The position numbers were made by a program, and so were the translations under genes. The notes under the pieces were generated by a model. It had not been told where the DNA came from. It saw nothing but the letters and a program-made list of their open reading frames with translations, and ran no database searches. Below are positions 25,540 to 33,783 of a stretch of 64,000 bases of DNA, one piece after another (the first letter of the stretch is position 1; the number at the start of each line of letters is the position of its first letter). Location: contig NZ_JARWSK010000003.1 in NCBI RefSeq assembly GCF_031081985.1, positions 1-64,000 of the forward strand, given 5' to 3'. This stretch comes from Komagataeibacter xylinus (GTDB taxonomy: Bacteria > Pseudomonadota > Alphaproteobacteria > Acetobacterales > Acetobacteraceae).

Positions 25540-27090
25540 ATGATGTATTACAGTCGGCTCAGAATGGCTTCGGTCATTGGCGTATGTCTGATCGGGCTGG
25601 CGCTGTGCCTGCCCAACTTCATCCGCCAGCCCAGCCCCTCCCTGCCCTGGCGCCAGATCCATCTGGGCCTTGACCTGCGTGGCGGCTCATACCTGCTGTT
25701 GCAGGTGGACATGGCCAGCGTCGCCACCGACAGGCTGCGCGGCCTGCAGGACCAGACCCGCCAGACCCTGCTCAAGGCCGGGCTTGGCTACCGCAACCTG
25801 GCCACCGGCCCCCATGGCGTGACCTTCACCCCCCGCACGCCCGACGAGACGCAGCCCGACCTCAAGGCGCTGCGCGCCATGCCGATGAACACGCCGGGCG
25901 AGTTCAAGGTGGAAGAGGGTGAAGGTGGCCAGATTGCCCTCACGCTCTCACCCGATGCGGCCCGCCAGCGCGCCTATGATGCGGTCACCCAGTCCATCGA
26001 GATCGTGCGCCGCCGCATTGACGCCACCGGCGCGATCGACCCCGAGATCACCCGACAGGGCGAGGACCGGATCATTGTCGAACTGCCCGGCATCAGCGAC
26101 CCCGAGCGGGTGAAGAACCTGCTTGGCACCACGGCGAAGATGACCTTCCACCTCGTGGCCGATTCCGCCATTGGCTCCAGCGTACCGCCCGCAGGCGTGG
26201 AAATGCTGCCCATGAGCGACGGGCAGGGCACGCTGCCGGTCTTCTCGCATGTGGACGTGGACGGCGCTGACCTGACCAATGCCAGCGCCTCGATCGATCA
26301 GGATGGCGGCGAATGGGCGGTGAACTTTACCTTCGATTCGACCGGAGCGCAGGAATTTGGCGATGTCACCCGTGCCAATGTGGGCAAGCGCTTCGCCATC
26401 GTGCTCGATAACAAGGTGATCGAGGCCCCGATCATCCACACCGCCATTACCGGCGGCAACGGGCAGATTACCGGCGGCTTCTCCGCCCAGCAGGCTACCG
26501 ATATGGCCCTGCTGCTGCGCGCGGGCGCGCTGCCCGCACCGCTCAACGTGATCGAGCAGCGCTCCATCGGGCCCTCGCTCGGGGCCGATTCGATCCGCGC
26601 TGGCGGCTACAGCCTGGCCGCGGGCTTCGTGCTCGTGATCGCATTCATGGCGCTGTTCTATGGCCGGTTCGGCTGGTATGCCAACATCGCCCTTCTGGCC
26701 AACCTGGTGCTGATGACCGCCATCCTCTCGCTGTTCGAGGCGACACTGACCCTGCCGGGCATGGCGGGCATGCTGCTGACCCTGGGCATGGCGGTGGATG
26801 CCAACATCCTGATCAACGAGCGCATCCGCGAGGAAGTGGCCCGCGGCCGCAGCGCACTGCAGGCCATGCAGGCAGGCTTCGAGCGCGCGACCGCCACCAT
26901 CGTGGACAGTAACGCAACCGCCCTGCTGGCCCATGTCATGCTGTTCGTTTTCGGAACCGGGCCGGTGCGCGGCTTCGCGCTGACCATCACGATCGGTATC
27001 GTGACGACCCTGTTTACCACCCTTCTCCTATCCCGGATGCTGATGGTGCGCTGGTATGCCCGCACACGCCCCAGCACCCTGCCGGTCTGA
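25540..27090 (+). CDS. secD: Protein translocase subunit SecD
   Basis: SecD works with SecF to drive late steps of Sec export using the proton-motive force. The 516-residue protein has one N-terminal helix and a periplasmic P1 region beginning with HLGLDLRGGSYLLLQVD (the D1 hallmark). It continues through RIDATGAIDPEITRQGEDRI and ends in five C-terminal helices with LTLGMAVDANILINERIREE (the D5/D6 motif). ATG at 25540 or 25543 could be used. It lies 10 bp upstream of secF. The usual alphaproteobacterial neighbour yajC is not adjacent. Confidence 0.93.
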   Translation: MMYYSRLRMASVIGVCLIGLALCLPNFIRQPSPSLPWRQIHLGLDLRGGSYLLLQVDMASVATDRLRGLQDQTRQTLLKAGLGYRNLATGPHGVTFTPRTPDETQPDLKALRAMPMNTPGEFKVEEGEGGQIALTLSPDAARQRAYDAVTQSIEIVRRRIDATGAIDPEITRQGEDRIIVELPGISDPERVKNLLGTTAKMTFHLVADSAIGSSVPPAGVEMLPMSDGQGTLPVFSHVDVDGADLTNASASIDQDGGEWAVNFTFDSTGAQEFGDVTRANVGKRFAIVLDNKVIEAPIIHTAITGGNGQITGGFSAQQATDMALLLRAGALPAPLNVIEQRSIGPSLGADSIRAGGYSLAAGFVLVIAFMALFYGRFGWYANIALLANLVLMTAILSLFEATLTLPGMAGMLLTLGMAVDANILINERIREEVARGRSALQAMQAGFERATATIVDSNATALLAHVMLFVFGTGPVRGFALTITIGIVTTLFTTLLLSRMLMVRWYARTRPSTLPV

Positions 27091-27100
27091 GGCGCGCCGA

Positions 27101-28054
27101 ATGATGTTTGATCGTCCCCTTCTCCGGTTCGTGCCGCGTGGCACGAAAATCAACTTCATGCGCGGGCGCTTTATCGGGCTGGCCACGTCTGCCGTGCTGT
27201 CCATCGCCTCGCTGATCCTGTTCTTCCACCCCGGGCTGACGCTGGGGCTGGATTTCAGGGGCGGCATCGTGGTCGAGGCCCGCACGCAGGGGCCGGCTGA
27301 TTTCAACGTCATCCGCGCCGCATTGGCGAAGGAGCATGTCTCGGCTGCGGGCGTGCAGTCCTTTGGCGGCCCCGATGACGTGCTGATCCGCCTCGACACG
27401 CCGCCTGAGAGCGAACCCGACCACGAGGCCCGCACGCAGGCCATGGTCGACTCCGTGCGCCATGCCATCGCCACCCTGCCCGGAGCCCAGGTGCTTCGGG
27501 CGGATGCGGTGGGGGCTTCGGTGTCGAAGGAACTGTTCCGCAACGGCATGCTGGCGCTGGGCATCAGCCTGCTGATGATCCTGGCCTATATCTGGTTCCG
27601 TTTTGAATGGGAGTTCGCGGTCAGCGCGGTGGTGACGCTGGTGCTGGACCTGACCAAGGCCATCGGCTTTCTGGTCATTACGCATTTCGAGTTCGATCTG
27701 GTGATGGTGGCGGCCATCCTGACCATTCTGGGCTACTCCACCAACGACAAGGTGGTGGTCTATGACCGCGTGCGCGAGAACCTGCGCAAATACCGCACCA
27801 TGCCGCTCGCCGAACTGATTGACCTGTCGATCAACGAGACGCTGAGCCGCACGCTGGGCACGTCATGCACCGTGTTCCTGGCGGCCCTGCCGCTGGCCCT
27901 GTTTGGCGGGGCCAGCCTGTCCGGCTTTGCGTGGGTGATGCTGTTCGGGATCGTGGTGGGCACGTCGTCTTCCATCTTCATCGCAGCGCCCCTGCTACTG
28001 CTGATGGGCGAGAAGCGGCTGCGGCGGGATGCACGGCCGCCCACGCGTTCCTGA
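27101..28054 (+). CDS. secF: Protein translocase subunit SecF
   Basis: The SecF partner of SecD has about 317 residues, with a first helix at about 28-46. The periplasmic domain opens with LTLGLDFRGGIVVEARTQG, and five helices follow. These contain LILAYIWFRFEWEFAV and TILGYSTNDKVVVYDRVREN, the SecF transmembrane signature. The start is ATG at 27101 (a second ATG follows at once); the frame open from 27056 overlaps secD and lacks a binding site. Palindrome copy C follows within 20 bp and probably ends the secDF transcript. Confidence 0.93.
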   Translation: MMFDRPLLRFVPRGTKINFMRGRFIGLATSAVLSIASLILFFHPGLTLGLDFRGGIVVEARTQGPADFNVIRAALAKEHVSAAGVQSFGGPDDVLIRLDTPPESEPDHEARTQAMVDSVRHAIATLPGAQVLRADAVGASVSKELFRNGMLALGISLLMILAYIWFRFEWEFAVSAVVTLVLDLTKAIGFLVITHFEFDLVMVAAILTILGYSTNDKVVVYDRVRENLRKYRTMPLAELIDLSINETLSRTLGTSCTVFLAALPLALFGGASLSGFAWVMLFGIVVGTSSSIFIAAPLLLLMGEKRLRRDARPPTRS

Positions 28055-28073
28055 GAGTATGACCGATAAAAAG

Positions 28074-28154
28074 TAAAAGTTTATGGGTGCCGCCTTTTTT
28101 CAAAAAGGCGGCATTTTTTGAAGCTTTTTGAAAAAAGCTTCACCAAAAACGTTT
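28074..28154. repeat. Palindromic repeat copy C, complete two-arm form (terminator-like)
   Basis: This is the most complete copy. Flanks AAAGTTTATGGG and CCAAAAACGTTT are inverted relative to each other. Between them are a GC-type arm (TGCCGCC...GGCGGCA around T6/A5) and a HindIII-like arm (TGAAGCTTTTT...AAAAAGCTTCA). It lies between the convergent ends of secF and the lipoprotein gene, so it can terminate both. The nested symmetry would allow a three-way cruciform. Confidence 0.8.
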
Positions 28155-28158
28155 CACA

Positions 28159-28611
28159 CTATCTGGGGGCAGGTCCGGCCGATGGCGGCACGACCTGCCC
28201 TTTTGCATTGACGGGCATGAGCGGCGCGCCGGGAAGGCAGCGCGGGGGTGCAACACCATTGAGCGTGGAAGGGTCGGGCTGATTGGCGCAGGCCACCATC
28301 AGGGCTACGGCCTGCTGGCCTTCGCGGCGCGCGCGGCGCGAGGGCTTTTGCAGCACGGCCATGATCGTGTGCTTGCCGTATTTGAGCGAGGTGGCCATGT
28401 CATACACCTGCTGGCCTGAAAGCCCGCCATCCTGCAGGCGGCTGACAAGGCTGCCCTCGGCCATAAAATAGGTCGAGACCAGCAGGTAATCCTGGGCCGG
28501 GCCGAGCAGGCGCGCCATGTCCGGGCGCTGCGGGCCATGGCAGCCCGCAAGCAGGCTGGCCGCCGCCACAAGCAGCATGCCGGAACGGACATGTCGTCGA
28601 ATATCAATCAT
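28159..28611 (-). CDS. Putative lipoprotein of unknown function
   Basis: The precursor has about 150 residues with a lipoprotein signal: MIDIRRHVRSGMLLVAAASLLAGC, giving an acylated cysteine at residue 24 in an LLAGC lipobox. The mature part begins HGPQRPDMARLLGPAQ and is helical in the middle (YLLVSTYFMAEGSLVSRLQ, QQVYDMATSLKYGKHTIMAVLQ), with a Pro-rich end. I do not recognise a domain. The start is taken at 28611, though the binding site is weak; the ATG at 28578 would also keep the signal. It is transcribed alone. Confidence 0.65.
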   Translation of the reverse strand: MIDIRRHVRSGMLLVAAASLLAGCHGPQRPDMARLLGPAQDYLLVSTYFMAEGSLVSRLQDGGLSGQQVYDMATSLKYGKHTIMAVLQKPSRRARREGQQAVALMVACANQPDPSTLNGVAPPRCLPGAPLMPVNAKGQVVPPSAGPAPR

Positions 28612-28789
28612 GTAGCGCCAACCCTGTAACGGCTGTGAAAATTCTCTCATGCACAACGCATGCCCCGCGCCGTGGTCTGGCCAGACGGGCGGGTCACAGC
28701 CACCGGGTTACACAAACACCGCATGTGATCAACCCGCGCCTGCAATAGTGGGCACCTAGGCCACCGGACACAAGGGCATGAAAGGGCAC

Positions 28790-28821
28790 AAAAAAACGGG
28801 CACCCCCGACAGGGTGCCCGT
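28790..28821 (-). terminator. Rho-independent terminator of mscL
   Basis: A 10-bp stem (ACGGGCACCC with GGGTGCCCGT, 6-base loop) is followed by seven T residues when read on the minus strand. It lies 40 bp after the mscL stop codon. Confidence 0.85.
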
Positions 28822-28861
28822 TCCTTGCCCCGCGCCCAGAACACGGCGCCGGAGCGTGTAT

Positions 28862-29371
28862 TCAGGCCTTGGGGGCCTCGCCCTTCTGGGCGGCTTCGGT
28901 CTTGAGCACGTCGAGAATATCCTGCAGCAGCAACTCGCTGCGCGGGGGGGCGGGCGGCGTTGCCGGCTTCTCGGCTTCTTTCTTGGCAGTCAGGCGGTTG
29001 ATGACCTTGACCACCCAGAAAATCACGAAACCGATGATGACGAACTGGATCACGGCATTGAGGAACAGGCCCACATTCAGGGTAACCGCGCCAGCCTTCT
29101 GCGCATCGGCCAGCGTGGCCAGATGCGGGCCGCGCAGGGTGATGAACAGGTTGGTGAAGTCGATGCCGCCAATGAGCAGGCCAAGGATGGGGGTGAAGAT
29201 ATCCTTCACCAGGCTGTTCACGATAGCCGTGAACGCCGCGCCGACGATAACACCGACGGCGAGGTCAACCACGTTGCCGCGCATGAGAAAGTTGCGGAAT
29301 TCGCCCAGCCAACCGGGTACATGAATATCCTTGACGTGCAGTTCAGGCACGTGATCCGGCAGTTTTGCCAT
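28862..29371 (-). CDS. mscL: Large-conductance mechanosensitive channel MscL
   Basis: MscL opens under membrane tension to release solutes during osmotic downshift. The 169-residue protein has the amphipathic N-terminus FRNFLMRGNVVDLAVGVIVG leading into TM1 (about 38-58), a periplasmic loop, and TM2 (about 93-115, NAVIQFVIIGFVIFWVV). A cytoplasmic helix follows (RSELLLQDILDVLK). The N-terminal extension of about 20 residues before FRNF and the Pro-rich linker are common in Alphaproteobacteria. I chose the ATG at 29371 because AAGGA lies upstream. Confidence 0.92.
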   Translation of the reverse strand: MAKLPDHVPELHVKDIHVPGWLGEFRNFLMRGNVVDLAVGVIVGAAFTAIVNSLVKDIFTPILGLLIGGIDFTNLFITLRGPHLATLADAQKAGAVTLNVGLFLNAVIQFVIIGFVIFWVVKVINRLTAKKEAEKPATPPAPPRSELLLQDILDVLKTEAAQKGEAPKA

Positions 29372-29619
29372 TAACGCCAATCCTTTATTTCGCAGAAGAT
29401 ATTTACTCCTAGCAACATCGGGCGCGCGTGACGACTGCATCAACGCCGCTTTTTTGCCATTCCGCTCCCCTGATGCAACGCGGTAACACCCTGCCTGCCG
29501 CCACGGGCGTGGGTTTTCTTGCCATCGGGTGTTGATCTCGGGCGCCCATCTCGTCTATAGGCCAGCCGAACATACGCCCCCGGTCGGCATCGGTGGGCCC
29601 AGCGCGAAAGTTTTTTGAA

Positions 29620-29850
29620 ATGAAATCCGGCATCCACCCCGACTACCACGAGATCAATGTCATCATGACCGATGGCACCGAGTACAAGACCCGCTCCTGC
29701 TACGGCAAGCCGGGCGATACGCTCCGCCTCGACATCGACACCAAGTCCCACCCGGCGTGGACCGGCGTGCAGCGCATGATGGACACCGGGGGCCAGGTCG
29801 CCAAGTTCAACAAGAAGTTCGGCGCGCTGGGCCAGCGCAAGAAGGGCTGA
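29620..29850 (+). CDS. rpmE: 50S ribosomal protein L31 (zinc-free form)
   Basis: The 76-residue protein begins [20 protein letters not shown] and contains SHPAWTG and [13 protein letters not shown], the L31 landmarks. The CxxC zinc ribbon of the Cys-containing L31 form is absent; one cysteine remains (RSCYGKPG). Zinc-free L31 is normal in many Alphaproteobacteria, so this is probably the only copy. The start is ATG at 29620; the preceding nine codons have no start support. The downstream leader of hsp20 begins shortly after the stop. Confidence 0.93.
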   Translation: MKSGIHPDYHEINVIMTDGTEYKTRSCYGKPGDTLRLDIDTKSHPAWTGVQRMMDTGGQVAKFNKKFGALGQRKKG

Positions 29851-29886
29851 TAACCCTTACCTCCACCGAACATACACTGCGGTTAC

Positions 29887-30035
29887 GGGCAATGCCCGGT
29901 CCCTTGAACGGGGGGCCGGGCATTCCCATGTCTGGACCATGCGAACGCCCGAGCGGGTTCGCATCTTCCCCAAAGCGCGGCCCGCTCGACCGAGGGGCCG
30001 CCTACCGCAGACCTTGCTTCATGGAGGTTTTGAAC
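29887..30035 (+). promoter_or_regulatory. ROSE-type RNA thermometer in the hsp20 leader
   Basis: The leader can fold into consecutive hairpins: ATGCCCGG/CCGGGCAT (about 29895-29930), TGCGAAC/GTTCGCA around 29939-29965, GCGGCC/GGCCGC around 29977-30002, and a final one at 30011-30028. In the final hairpin ACCTTGCT faces GGAGGT across a short loop, occluding the GGAGG ribosome binding site. The UUGCU opposite GGAGG is the core of ROSE elements that control small heat-shock genes in Alphaproteobacteria. Melting at high temperature would free translation. The fold is inferred by eye. Confidence 0.75.
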
Positions 30036-30542
30036 ATGGCTTATGATTTCGCACCGCTGTTTCGCAGCGCGATCGGGTTTGACCGACTGGCCCAGCTTGT
30101 CGATACGGCGGCCCAGAATCCGGTCAGCCCGTCCTACCCGCCCTACAATATCGAAAAGCTGTCCGATGCCCGCTATGTCCTGACCATGGCGGTGGCAGGC
30201 TTCGGCCCCGATGACATCGAACTGACCGTGCAGGACAACACGCTGATCGTGGCCGGTCGCGTGGCGGAAAACACGCAGGACCGCGAGATGCTCCATCGCG
30301 GCATTGCCACACGCGCGTTCGAGCGCCGCTTTGTGCTGGCCGACCATGTGGTGGTGGAAAAGGCGGACATGACCAACGGCCTGCTGCGCATTGCCGTGCG
30401 CCAGATCGTGCCCGAGGCGCTCAAGCCGCGCCGCATTCCCATCTCGTCAGGGCAGGTCGTGGCCATGGAGGATGCGCAGCCCGCCCCCGCCTGTGTTGCC
30501 ACCCCTGCCCCACAGCCCGCCGCGTGTGGCTGCGCGGCCTGA
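30036..30542 (+). CDS. Small heat-shock protein, Hsp20/IbpA family
   Basis: The 168-residue chaperone holds unfolded proteins during heat stress. It has the alpha-crystallin domain from about residue 30: PYNIEKLSDARYVLTMAVAG, DDIELTVQDNTLIVAGR, HRGIATRAFERRFVLADHV, and GLLRIAVRQIVPE with the terminal IPI motif (RRIPISS). This layout matches IbpA/HspA class A proteins of Alphaproteobacteria. The start is ATG at 30036, nine bases after GGAGG, which is itself trapped in a ROSE-like hairpin. The C-terminal tail (about 28 residues, Ala/Pro/Cys-rich, ending CGCAA) is unusual. Confidence 0.92.
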   Translation: MAYDFAPLFRSAIGFDRLAQLVDTAAQNPVSPSYPPYNIEKLSDARYVLTMAVAGFGPDDIELTVQDNTLIVAGRVAENTQDREMLHRGIATRAFERRFVLADHVVVEKADMTNGLLRIAVRQIVPEALKPRRIPISSGQVVAMEDAQPAPACVATPAPQPAACGCAA

Positions 30543-30558
30543 ACAGGGTCATTGATTG

Positions 30559-30591
30559 CGGGGGCGGGCCAGATGGCCTGCCCCCGTTTTT
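30559..30591 (+). terminator. Rho-independent terminator of hsp20
   Basis: A 12-bp stem (CGGGGGCGGGCC with GGCCTGCCCCCG, one G-T wobble, AGAT loop) is followed by TTTTT. It lies 17 bp after the hsp20 stop. Confidence 0.9.
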
Positions 30592-30679
30592 GTACGGTAC
30601 GCACGTCGGCATGACTGCCCGCATCTTTTCAGGCTCCGGGCTGATGGATGCGAAACATCAGGCGCGGGCGGATTGATGT

Positions 30680-30708
30680 CTTGACCTTTGGCGTCTGCAA
30701 CCTTCATA
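30680..30708 (+). promoter_or_regulatory. Candidate promoter upstream of trcR
   Basis: TTGACC (30680-30685) and TCATAT (30703-30708) are separated by exactly 17 bp, a sigma-70-like pair. Initiation near 30715 would give a leader of about 120 nt before trcR. Confidence 0.4.
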
Positions 30709-30833
30709 TCACTTCCACGAGTGTTTTCCGTTTAAGCGCGCCAGCAGGTACGCACGGTTCCCGCTTCGGGATGGAGCCGTTTCACACACCATTTCAGGTG
30801 CCTGCGTGTGGCGCCACACGCTGTAGGACCTGA

Positions 30834-31427
30834 GTGACAATGACTGCCCTGCCCCTGATGCCCAAGGCAACCGCCGTGTGGCTTATTGAAAAGACGGCGC
30901 TGACCTTTACCCAGATTGCCGAATTCTGTGGAATGCACCCCCTTGAGGTGCAGGCCATCGCCGATGGCGAAGTGGCGCAGGGAATCGTGGGCTATGACCC
31001 GATTGCCAACCACCAGCTGACCCAGGCGGAAATCGACCGCTGCGAGAAAGACCCTGAGTCGCGCCTCAAGATCCTGCCGCCTGCCAACCCGATCAACCGC
31101 CGCTCGAAGGGCGCGCGCTATACGCCGGTAGCCAAGCGCAACGACCGGCCGGATGCGATTGCGTTCATCCTGCGCAACTTCCCGCAGCTGTCCGAGCAGC
31201 AGATCAGCAAGCTGCTGGGCACCACCAAGGACACGATCGAGAAAGTGCGCAGCAAGCAGCACTGGAACAGCCCCAACATCAAGCCGCGTGACCCCGTGAC
31301 ACTGGGCCTGTGCAGCCAGACCGACCTCAATGCCATGGTTGCTGCCGCCAATGAACGCCTTGCCCGTGAAGGCCAGGCCGTTCCCCCGCCGCTTGAACTG
31401 GACGACGACAGCGAGCACGCACTGTAA
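30834..31427 (+). CDS. trcR: Cell cycle transcriptional regulator TrcR (DUF1013)
   Basis: This 197-residue alphaproteobacterial protein begins (M)TALPLMPKATAVWLIEKTAL and has two helix-turn-helix-like segments: LTFTQIAEFCGMHPLEVQAI and LSEQQISKLLGTTKDTIEKV. KGARYTPVAKRNDRPDAIAF and QHWNSPNIKPRDPVTLGL complete the family match. TrcR-family proteins are restricted largely to Alphaproteobacteria. I use the GTG at 30834, five bases after AGGA; an ATG two codons later is the alternative. It is a single-gene unit ended by a GC-rich hairpin. Confidence 0.85.
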   Translation: MTMTALPLMPKATAVWLIEKTALTFTQIAEFCGMHPLEVQAIADGEVAQGIVGYDPIANHQLTQAEIDRCEKDPESRLKILPPANPINRRSKGARYTPVAKRNDRPDAIAFILRNFPQLSEQQISKLLGTTKDTIEKVRSKQHWNSPNIKPRDPVTLGLCSQTDLNAMVAAANERLAREGQAVPPPLELDDDSEHAL

Positions 31428-31433
31428 GCCTGA

Positions 31434-31460
31434 CCGCCCGGCGGCATGCCCGCCGGGCGG
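31434..31460. terminator. GC-rich hairpin between trcR and a convergent small gene
   Basis: CCGCCCGGCGG and CCGCCGGGCGG form a perfect 11-bp stem with a 5-base loop. It is followed by AAAAG, not T residues, so it is a weak intrinsic terminator at best on either strand. It lies between the trcR stop (31427) and the convergent DUF465 stop (31479). Confidence 0.5.
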
Positions 31461-31478
31461 AAAAGCAGGGCCTTTTGT

Positions 31479-31649
31479 TCAGCCCAGCCTGGCCAGTCGC
31501 TCAATTTCTTCCTTTACGCGCAGTTTTTCCAGCTTGAGCCGCCTTATCGCGCCCTCATCGGGCAGCGGGCGGCGGTCTTCATCAAAAATGCGGGCATCAA
31601 GCCGCGCATGGCGTGTTTTGAGGCTGTTGATACGCGCTTCATACGACAT
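31479..31649 (-). CDS. Small DUF465 (YdcH-family) protein
   Basis: The 56-residue protein is too short for usual ORF cut-offs. It reads MSYEARINSLKTRHARLDAR near the start and ends IRRLKLEKLRVKEEIERLARLG. The pattern of a first helix with LxxxHxxLD, a short Pro-containing turn (RRPLPDE) and a second helix with LKxxKLxxKEEIxRL is typical of DUF465/YdcH, an antiparallel helical hairpin or coiled coil of unknown function. The start is ATG at 31649 behind GGAGGG. It is divergent from a second family member at 31811. Confidence 0.82.
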   Translation of the reverse strand: MSYEARINSLKTRHARLDARIFDEDRRPLPDEGAIRRLKLEKLRVKEEIERLARLG

Positions 31650-31810
31650 GGAACCCTCCAGCGTCTTTGCTACGACCCGATCAGGCTAGACCAGACGCGC
31701 AGGCAAATTCCATGCTAAAATTGCAGACCGTGGGGCAAGGCGCACGCATTTCGCCTTTTGGCGCGGATATGCTTAGACTAGGGCCCTGCCCACCGAACAG
31801 ATGAGCCGCC

Positions 31811-32011
31811 ATGCTGACAGATCGCGAGACCCTCCTTCGCAAACTACATGAACTGCGCAGCGAACATCGTGACCTTGATACGGTCATAAGCCGCATGGCC
31901 CTGCAGATGGCGGACCAGTTGCAACTGCAACGGTTGAAAAAACGCAAACTGCTGCTCAAGGACGAGATCACCTGGCTGGAAAGCCGCCTGATCCCCGACA
32001 GTATTGCCTGA
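31811..32011 (+). CDS. Small DUF465 (YdcH-family) protein, second copy
   Basis: The 66-residue protein has the DUF465 pattern: [20 protein letters not shown] (first helix, with H..LD) and [20 protein letters not shown] (second helix, with LKKRKL.LKDEI). The likely form is a helical hairpin in the cytoplasm. The start is ATG at 31811. It is 25 bp upstream of purE on the same strand, so it may share that transcript. The partner at 31479 is divergent across a 161-bp gap that probably holds both promoters. Confidence 0.82.
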   Translation: MLTDRETLLRKLHELRSEHRDLDTVISRMALQMADQLQLQRLKKRKLLLKDEITWLESRLIPDSIA

Positions 32012-32036
32012 CGACCTGACGAGAGTATTTCAAACC

Positions 32037-32534
32037 GTGAGCCACCCTTCTTCCTCCCCCTGCGTGGGGATCATCATGGGCAGCCAGTCCGACTGGGAAA
32101 CCATGCGCCACGCCACCGCCGTGCTGGAAAAGCTTGAAGTTGCGCATGAGGTGCGCATCGTCTCCGCCCACCGCACGCCCGACCGGCTGGCGGAATATGC
32201 AAAAGCCGCGCAGGGGCGCGGGCTTTCGGTCATCATCGCAGGCGCGGGTGGAGCGGCCCACCTGCCGGGCATGTGTGCGGCCTGGACGGCGCTGCCGGTG
32301 CTGGGGGTTCCGGTCGAATCGCATGCGCTCAAGGGCATGGACAGCCTGCTTTCCATCGTGCAGATGCCCGGCGGCATTCCCGTGGGCACGCTGGCCATTG
32401 GCAAGGCGGGGGCGACCAATGCCGCCCTAATGGCGGCTGCCATCCTCGCTTTGTCCGACCCGGCGCTGGGCGCGCGGCTGGCAGCGTGGCGCGCGGCCCA
32501 GACGGCGGCCGTGGCGGATGAGCCGACCCGATGA
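32037..32534 (+). CDS. purE: N5-carboxyaminoimidazole ribonucleotide mutase
   Basis: PurE (class I) converts N5-CAIR to CAIR in purine biosynthesis. The protein has about 165 residues with the active-site segments [42 protein letters not shown] and the C-terminal [20 protein letters not shown]. The start is uncertain; GTG at 32037 behind GAGAG keeps the standard N-terminus, while an open frame from TTG 32004 overlaps the previous gene. The stop overlaps the purK start by four bases. Confidence 0.93.
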   Translation: MSHPSSSPCVGIIMGSQSDWETMRHATAVLEKLEVAHEVRIVSAHRTPDRLAEYAKAAQGRGLSVIIAGAGGAAHLPGMCAAWTALPVLGVPVESHALKGMDSLLSIVQMPGGIPVGTLAIGKAGATNAALMAAAILALSDPALGARLAAWRAAQTAAVADEPTR

Positions 32535-33691
32535 GCATGCTGCCCCCCGGTTCCGTCCTCGGCATTGTGGGCGGTGGCCAGCTTGGCCGCATGTCAGCCA
32601 TTGCCGCCGCCCGCCTTGGCTACCGCGCCCATATCCTGACCACCGAGGCCGATGGCCCGGCAGCCCAGGTGGCGCATGCCGTGACCCTTGGCGCCTATGA
32701 TGACCACGATGCCCTGCGCCGCTTTGCCGGTGCGGTGGATGTCATCACCTTCGAGTTCGAGAACATCAGCGCCGACGGGCTGGACCTGCTCTCGAGCCTG
32801 CGCCCGGTTCACCCGGCGGGTGCGATCCTGCGCATCAGCCAGGACCGCATTGCCGAGAAAACCTTCATGGGCGAGCACGGCATTCCCGTCGCCCCCTGGC
32901 ACGCGGTTGAAAGCCGGGCCGACCTTGACCGCGCGGCGGACGCGCTGGGCTATCCCTTCATTCTCAAGACCACCCGGCTGGGCTATGACGGCAAGGGGCA
33001 GGCCCGCATTCACAGCGCGACCGACCTCGACCACGCATTCGATACGCTGCGCCCCCACCCGCTGGTAGCCGAGGGCATGATCCGCTTCGCCTGCGAGGTG
33101 AGCGTGATGGTGGCTCGCAACGAACGCGGCGATGTCAGCACCTTTGATGTAACCGAGAACCGCCACCGCAACGGCATTCTCGACATCAGCCTGGCCCCTG
33201 CGCGCATCAGCCCTGACCTTGCCGCGCAGGCGCGCGATCTGGCCCGGCGCATTGCCTCGGCCCTCGGCCTTGTGGGGCTGCTGGGGGTGGAGATGTTCGT
33301 GGACCATGATGGCAGCCTGCGCGTGAACGAGATCGCGCCGCGGCCGCATAATTCCGGCCACTGGACCATGAATGCCTGCCCGGTGGACCAGTTCGAGATG
33401 CATGTGCGCGCTGTAACCAATCTGCCGCTGCCACCTGCCACCCGCCATAGCGACGCGGTGATGAAAAACCTGATCGGCCCCGATGACATGACGCTGTGGC
33501 CCGACATCATGGCCACCCCGCGCCTGCTGCCCCACCATTATGGCAAGGCCGAGGCCCGGCCGGGGCGCAAGATGGGGCATGTGAACGTGATCTTTCCGCC
33601 CGGCAGCCTGCCCGGTGAGTTCGGTGTTGAAGCCGCCCTTGGCCCACTGGCAACGCCCGTGAACCCAAAAGACGACGCGGCTGGCAAATAG
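32531..33691 (+). CDS. purK: N5-carboxyaminoimidazole ribonucleotide synthase
   Basis: PurK makes N5-CAIR from AIR, bicarbonate and ATP. The 386-residue ATP-grasp enzyme starts [20 protein letters not shown]. It continues with [13 protein letters not shown], the ATP-grasp [16 protein letters not shown] and [20 protein letters not shown], and [12 protein letters not shown]. It is translationally coupled to purE (ATGA overlap). The operon ends at palindrome copy D. De novo purine synthesis here contrasts with the large purine breakdown cluster 10 kb downstream. Confidence 0.94.
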   Translation: MSMLPPGSVLGIVGGGQLGRMSAIAAARLGYRAHILTTEADGPAAQVAHAVTLGAYDDHDALRRFAGAVDVITFEFENISADGLDLLSSLRPVHPAGAILRISQDRIAEKTFMGEHGIPVAPWHAVESRADLDRAADALGYPFILKTTRLGYDGKGQARIHSATDLDHAFDTLRPHPLVAEGMIRFACEVSVMVARNERGDVSTFDVTENRHRNGILDISLAPARISPDLAAQARDLARRIASALGLVGLLGVEMFVDHDGSLRVNEIAPRPHNSGHWTMNACPVDQFEMHVRAVTNLPLPPATRHSDAVMKNLIGPDDMTLWPDIMATPRLLPHHYGKAEARPGRKMGHVNVIFPPGSLPGEFGVEAALGPLATPVNPKDDAAGK

Positions 33692-33766
33692 AGTTTTTGG
33701 TGAAGCTTTTTGCAAAAAGCTTCAAAAGAATGCCGCCTTATCAAAAAAGGCGGCACCCGGAACTTT
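33691..33766. repeat. Palindromic repeat copy D, complete two-arm form, inverted relative to copy C
   Basis: AGTTTTTGG leads into the HindIII-like arm (TGAAGCTTTTTGC...AAGCTTCA), then the GC-type arm (ATGCCGCC...GGCGGCA) and CCCGGAACTTT. The arm order is opposite to copy C, i.e. the element is flipped. It lies between the convergent ends of purK and radC and probably terminates both. Confidence 0.8.
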
Positions 33767-33783
33767 ATCTCGACCACGAATAC

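Noticed and set aside
29890-29930. Hairpin after rpmE as its terminator
   Set aside because: The stem is good but no T-run follows, and it fits better as the first hairpin of the hsp20 leader.
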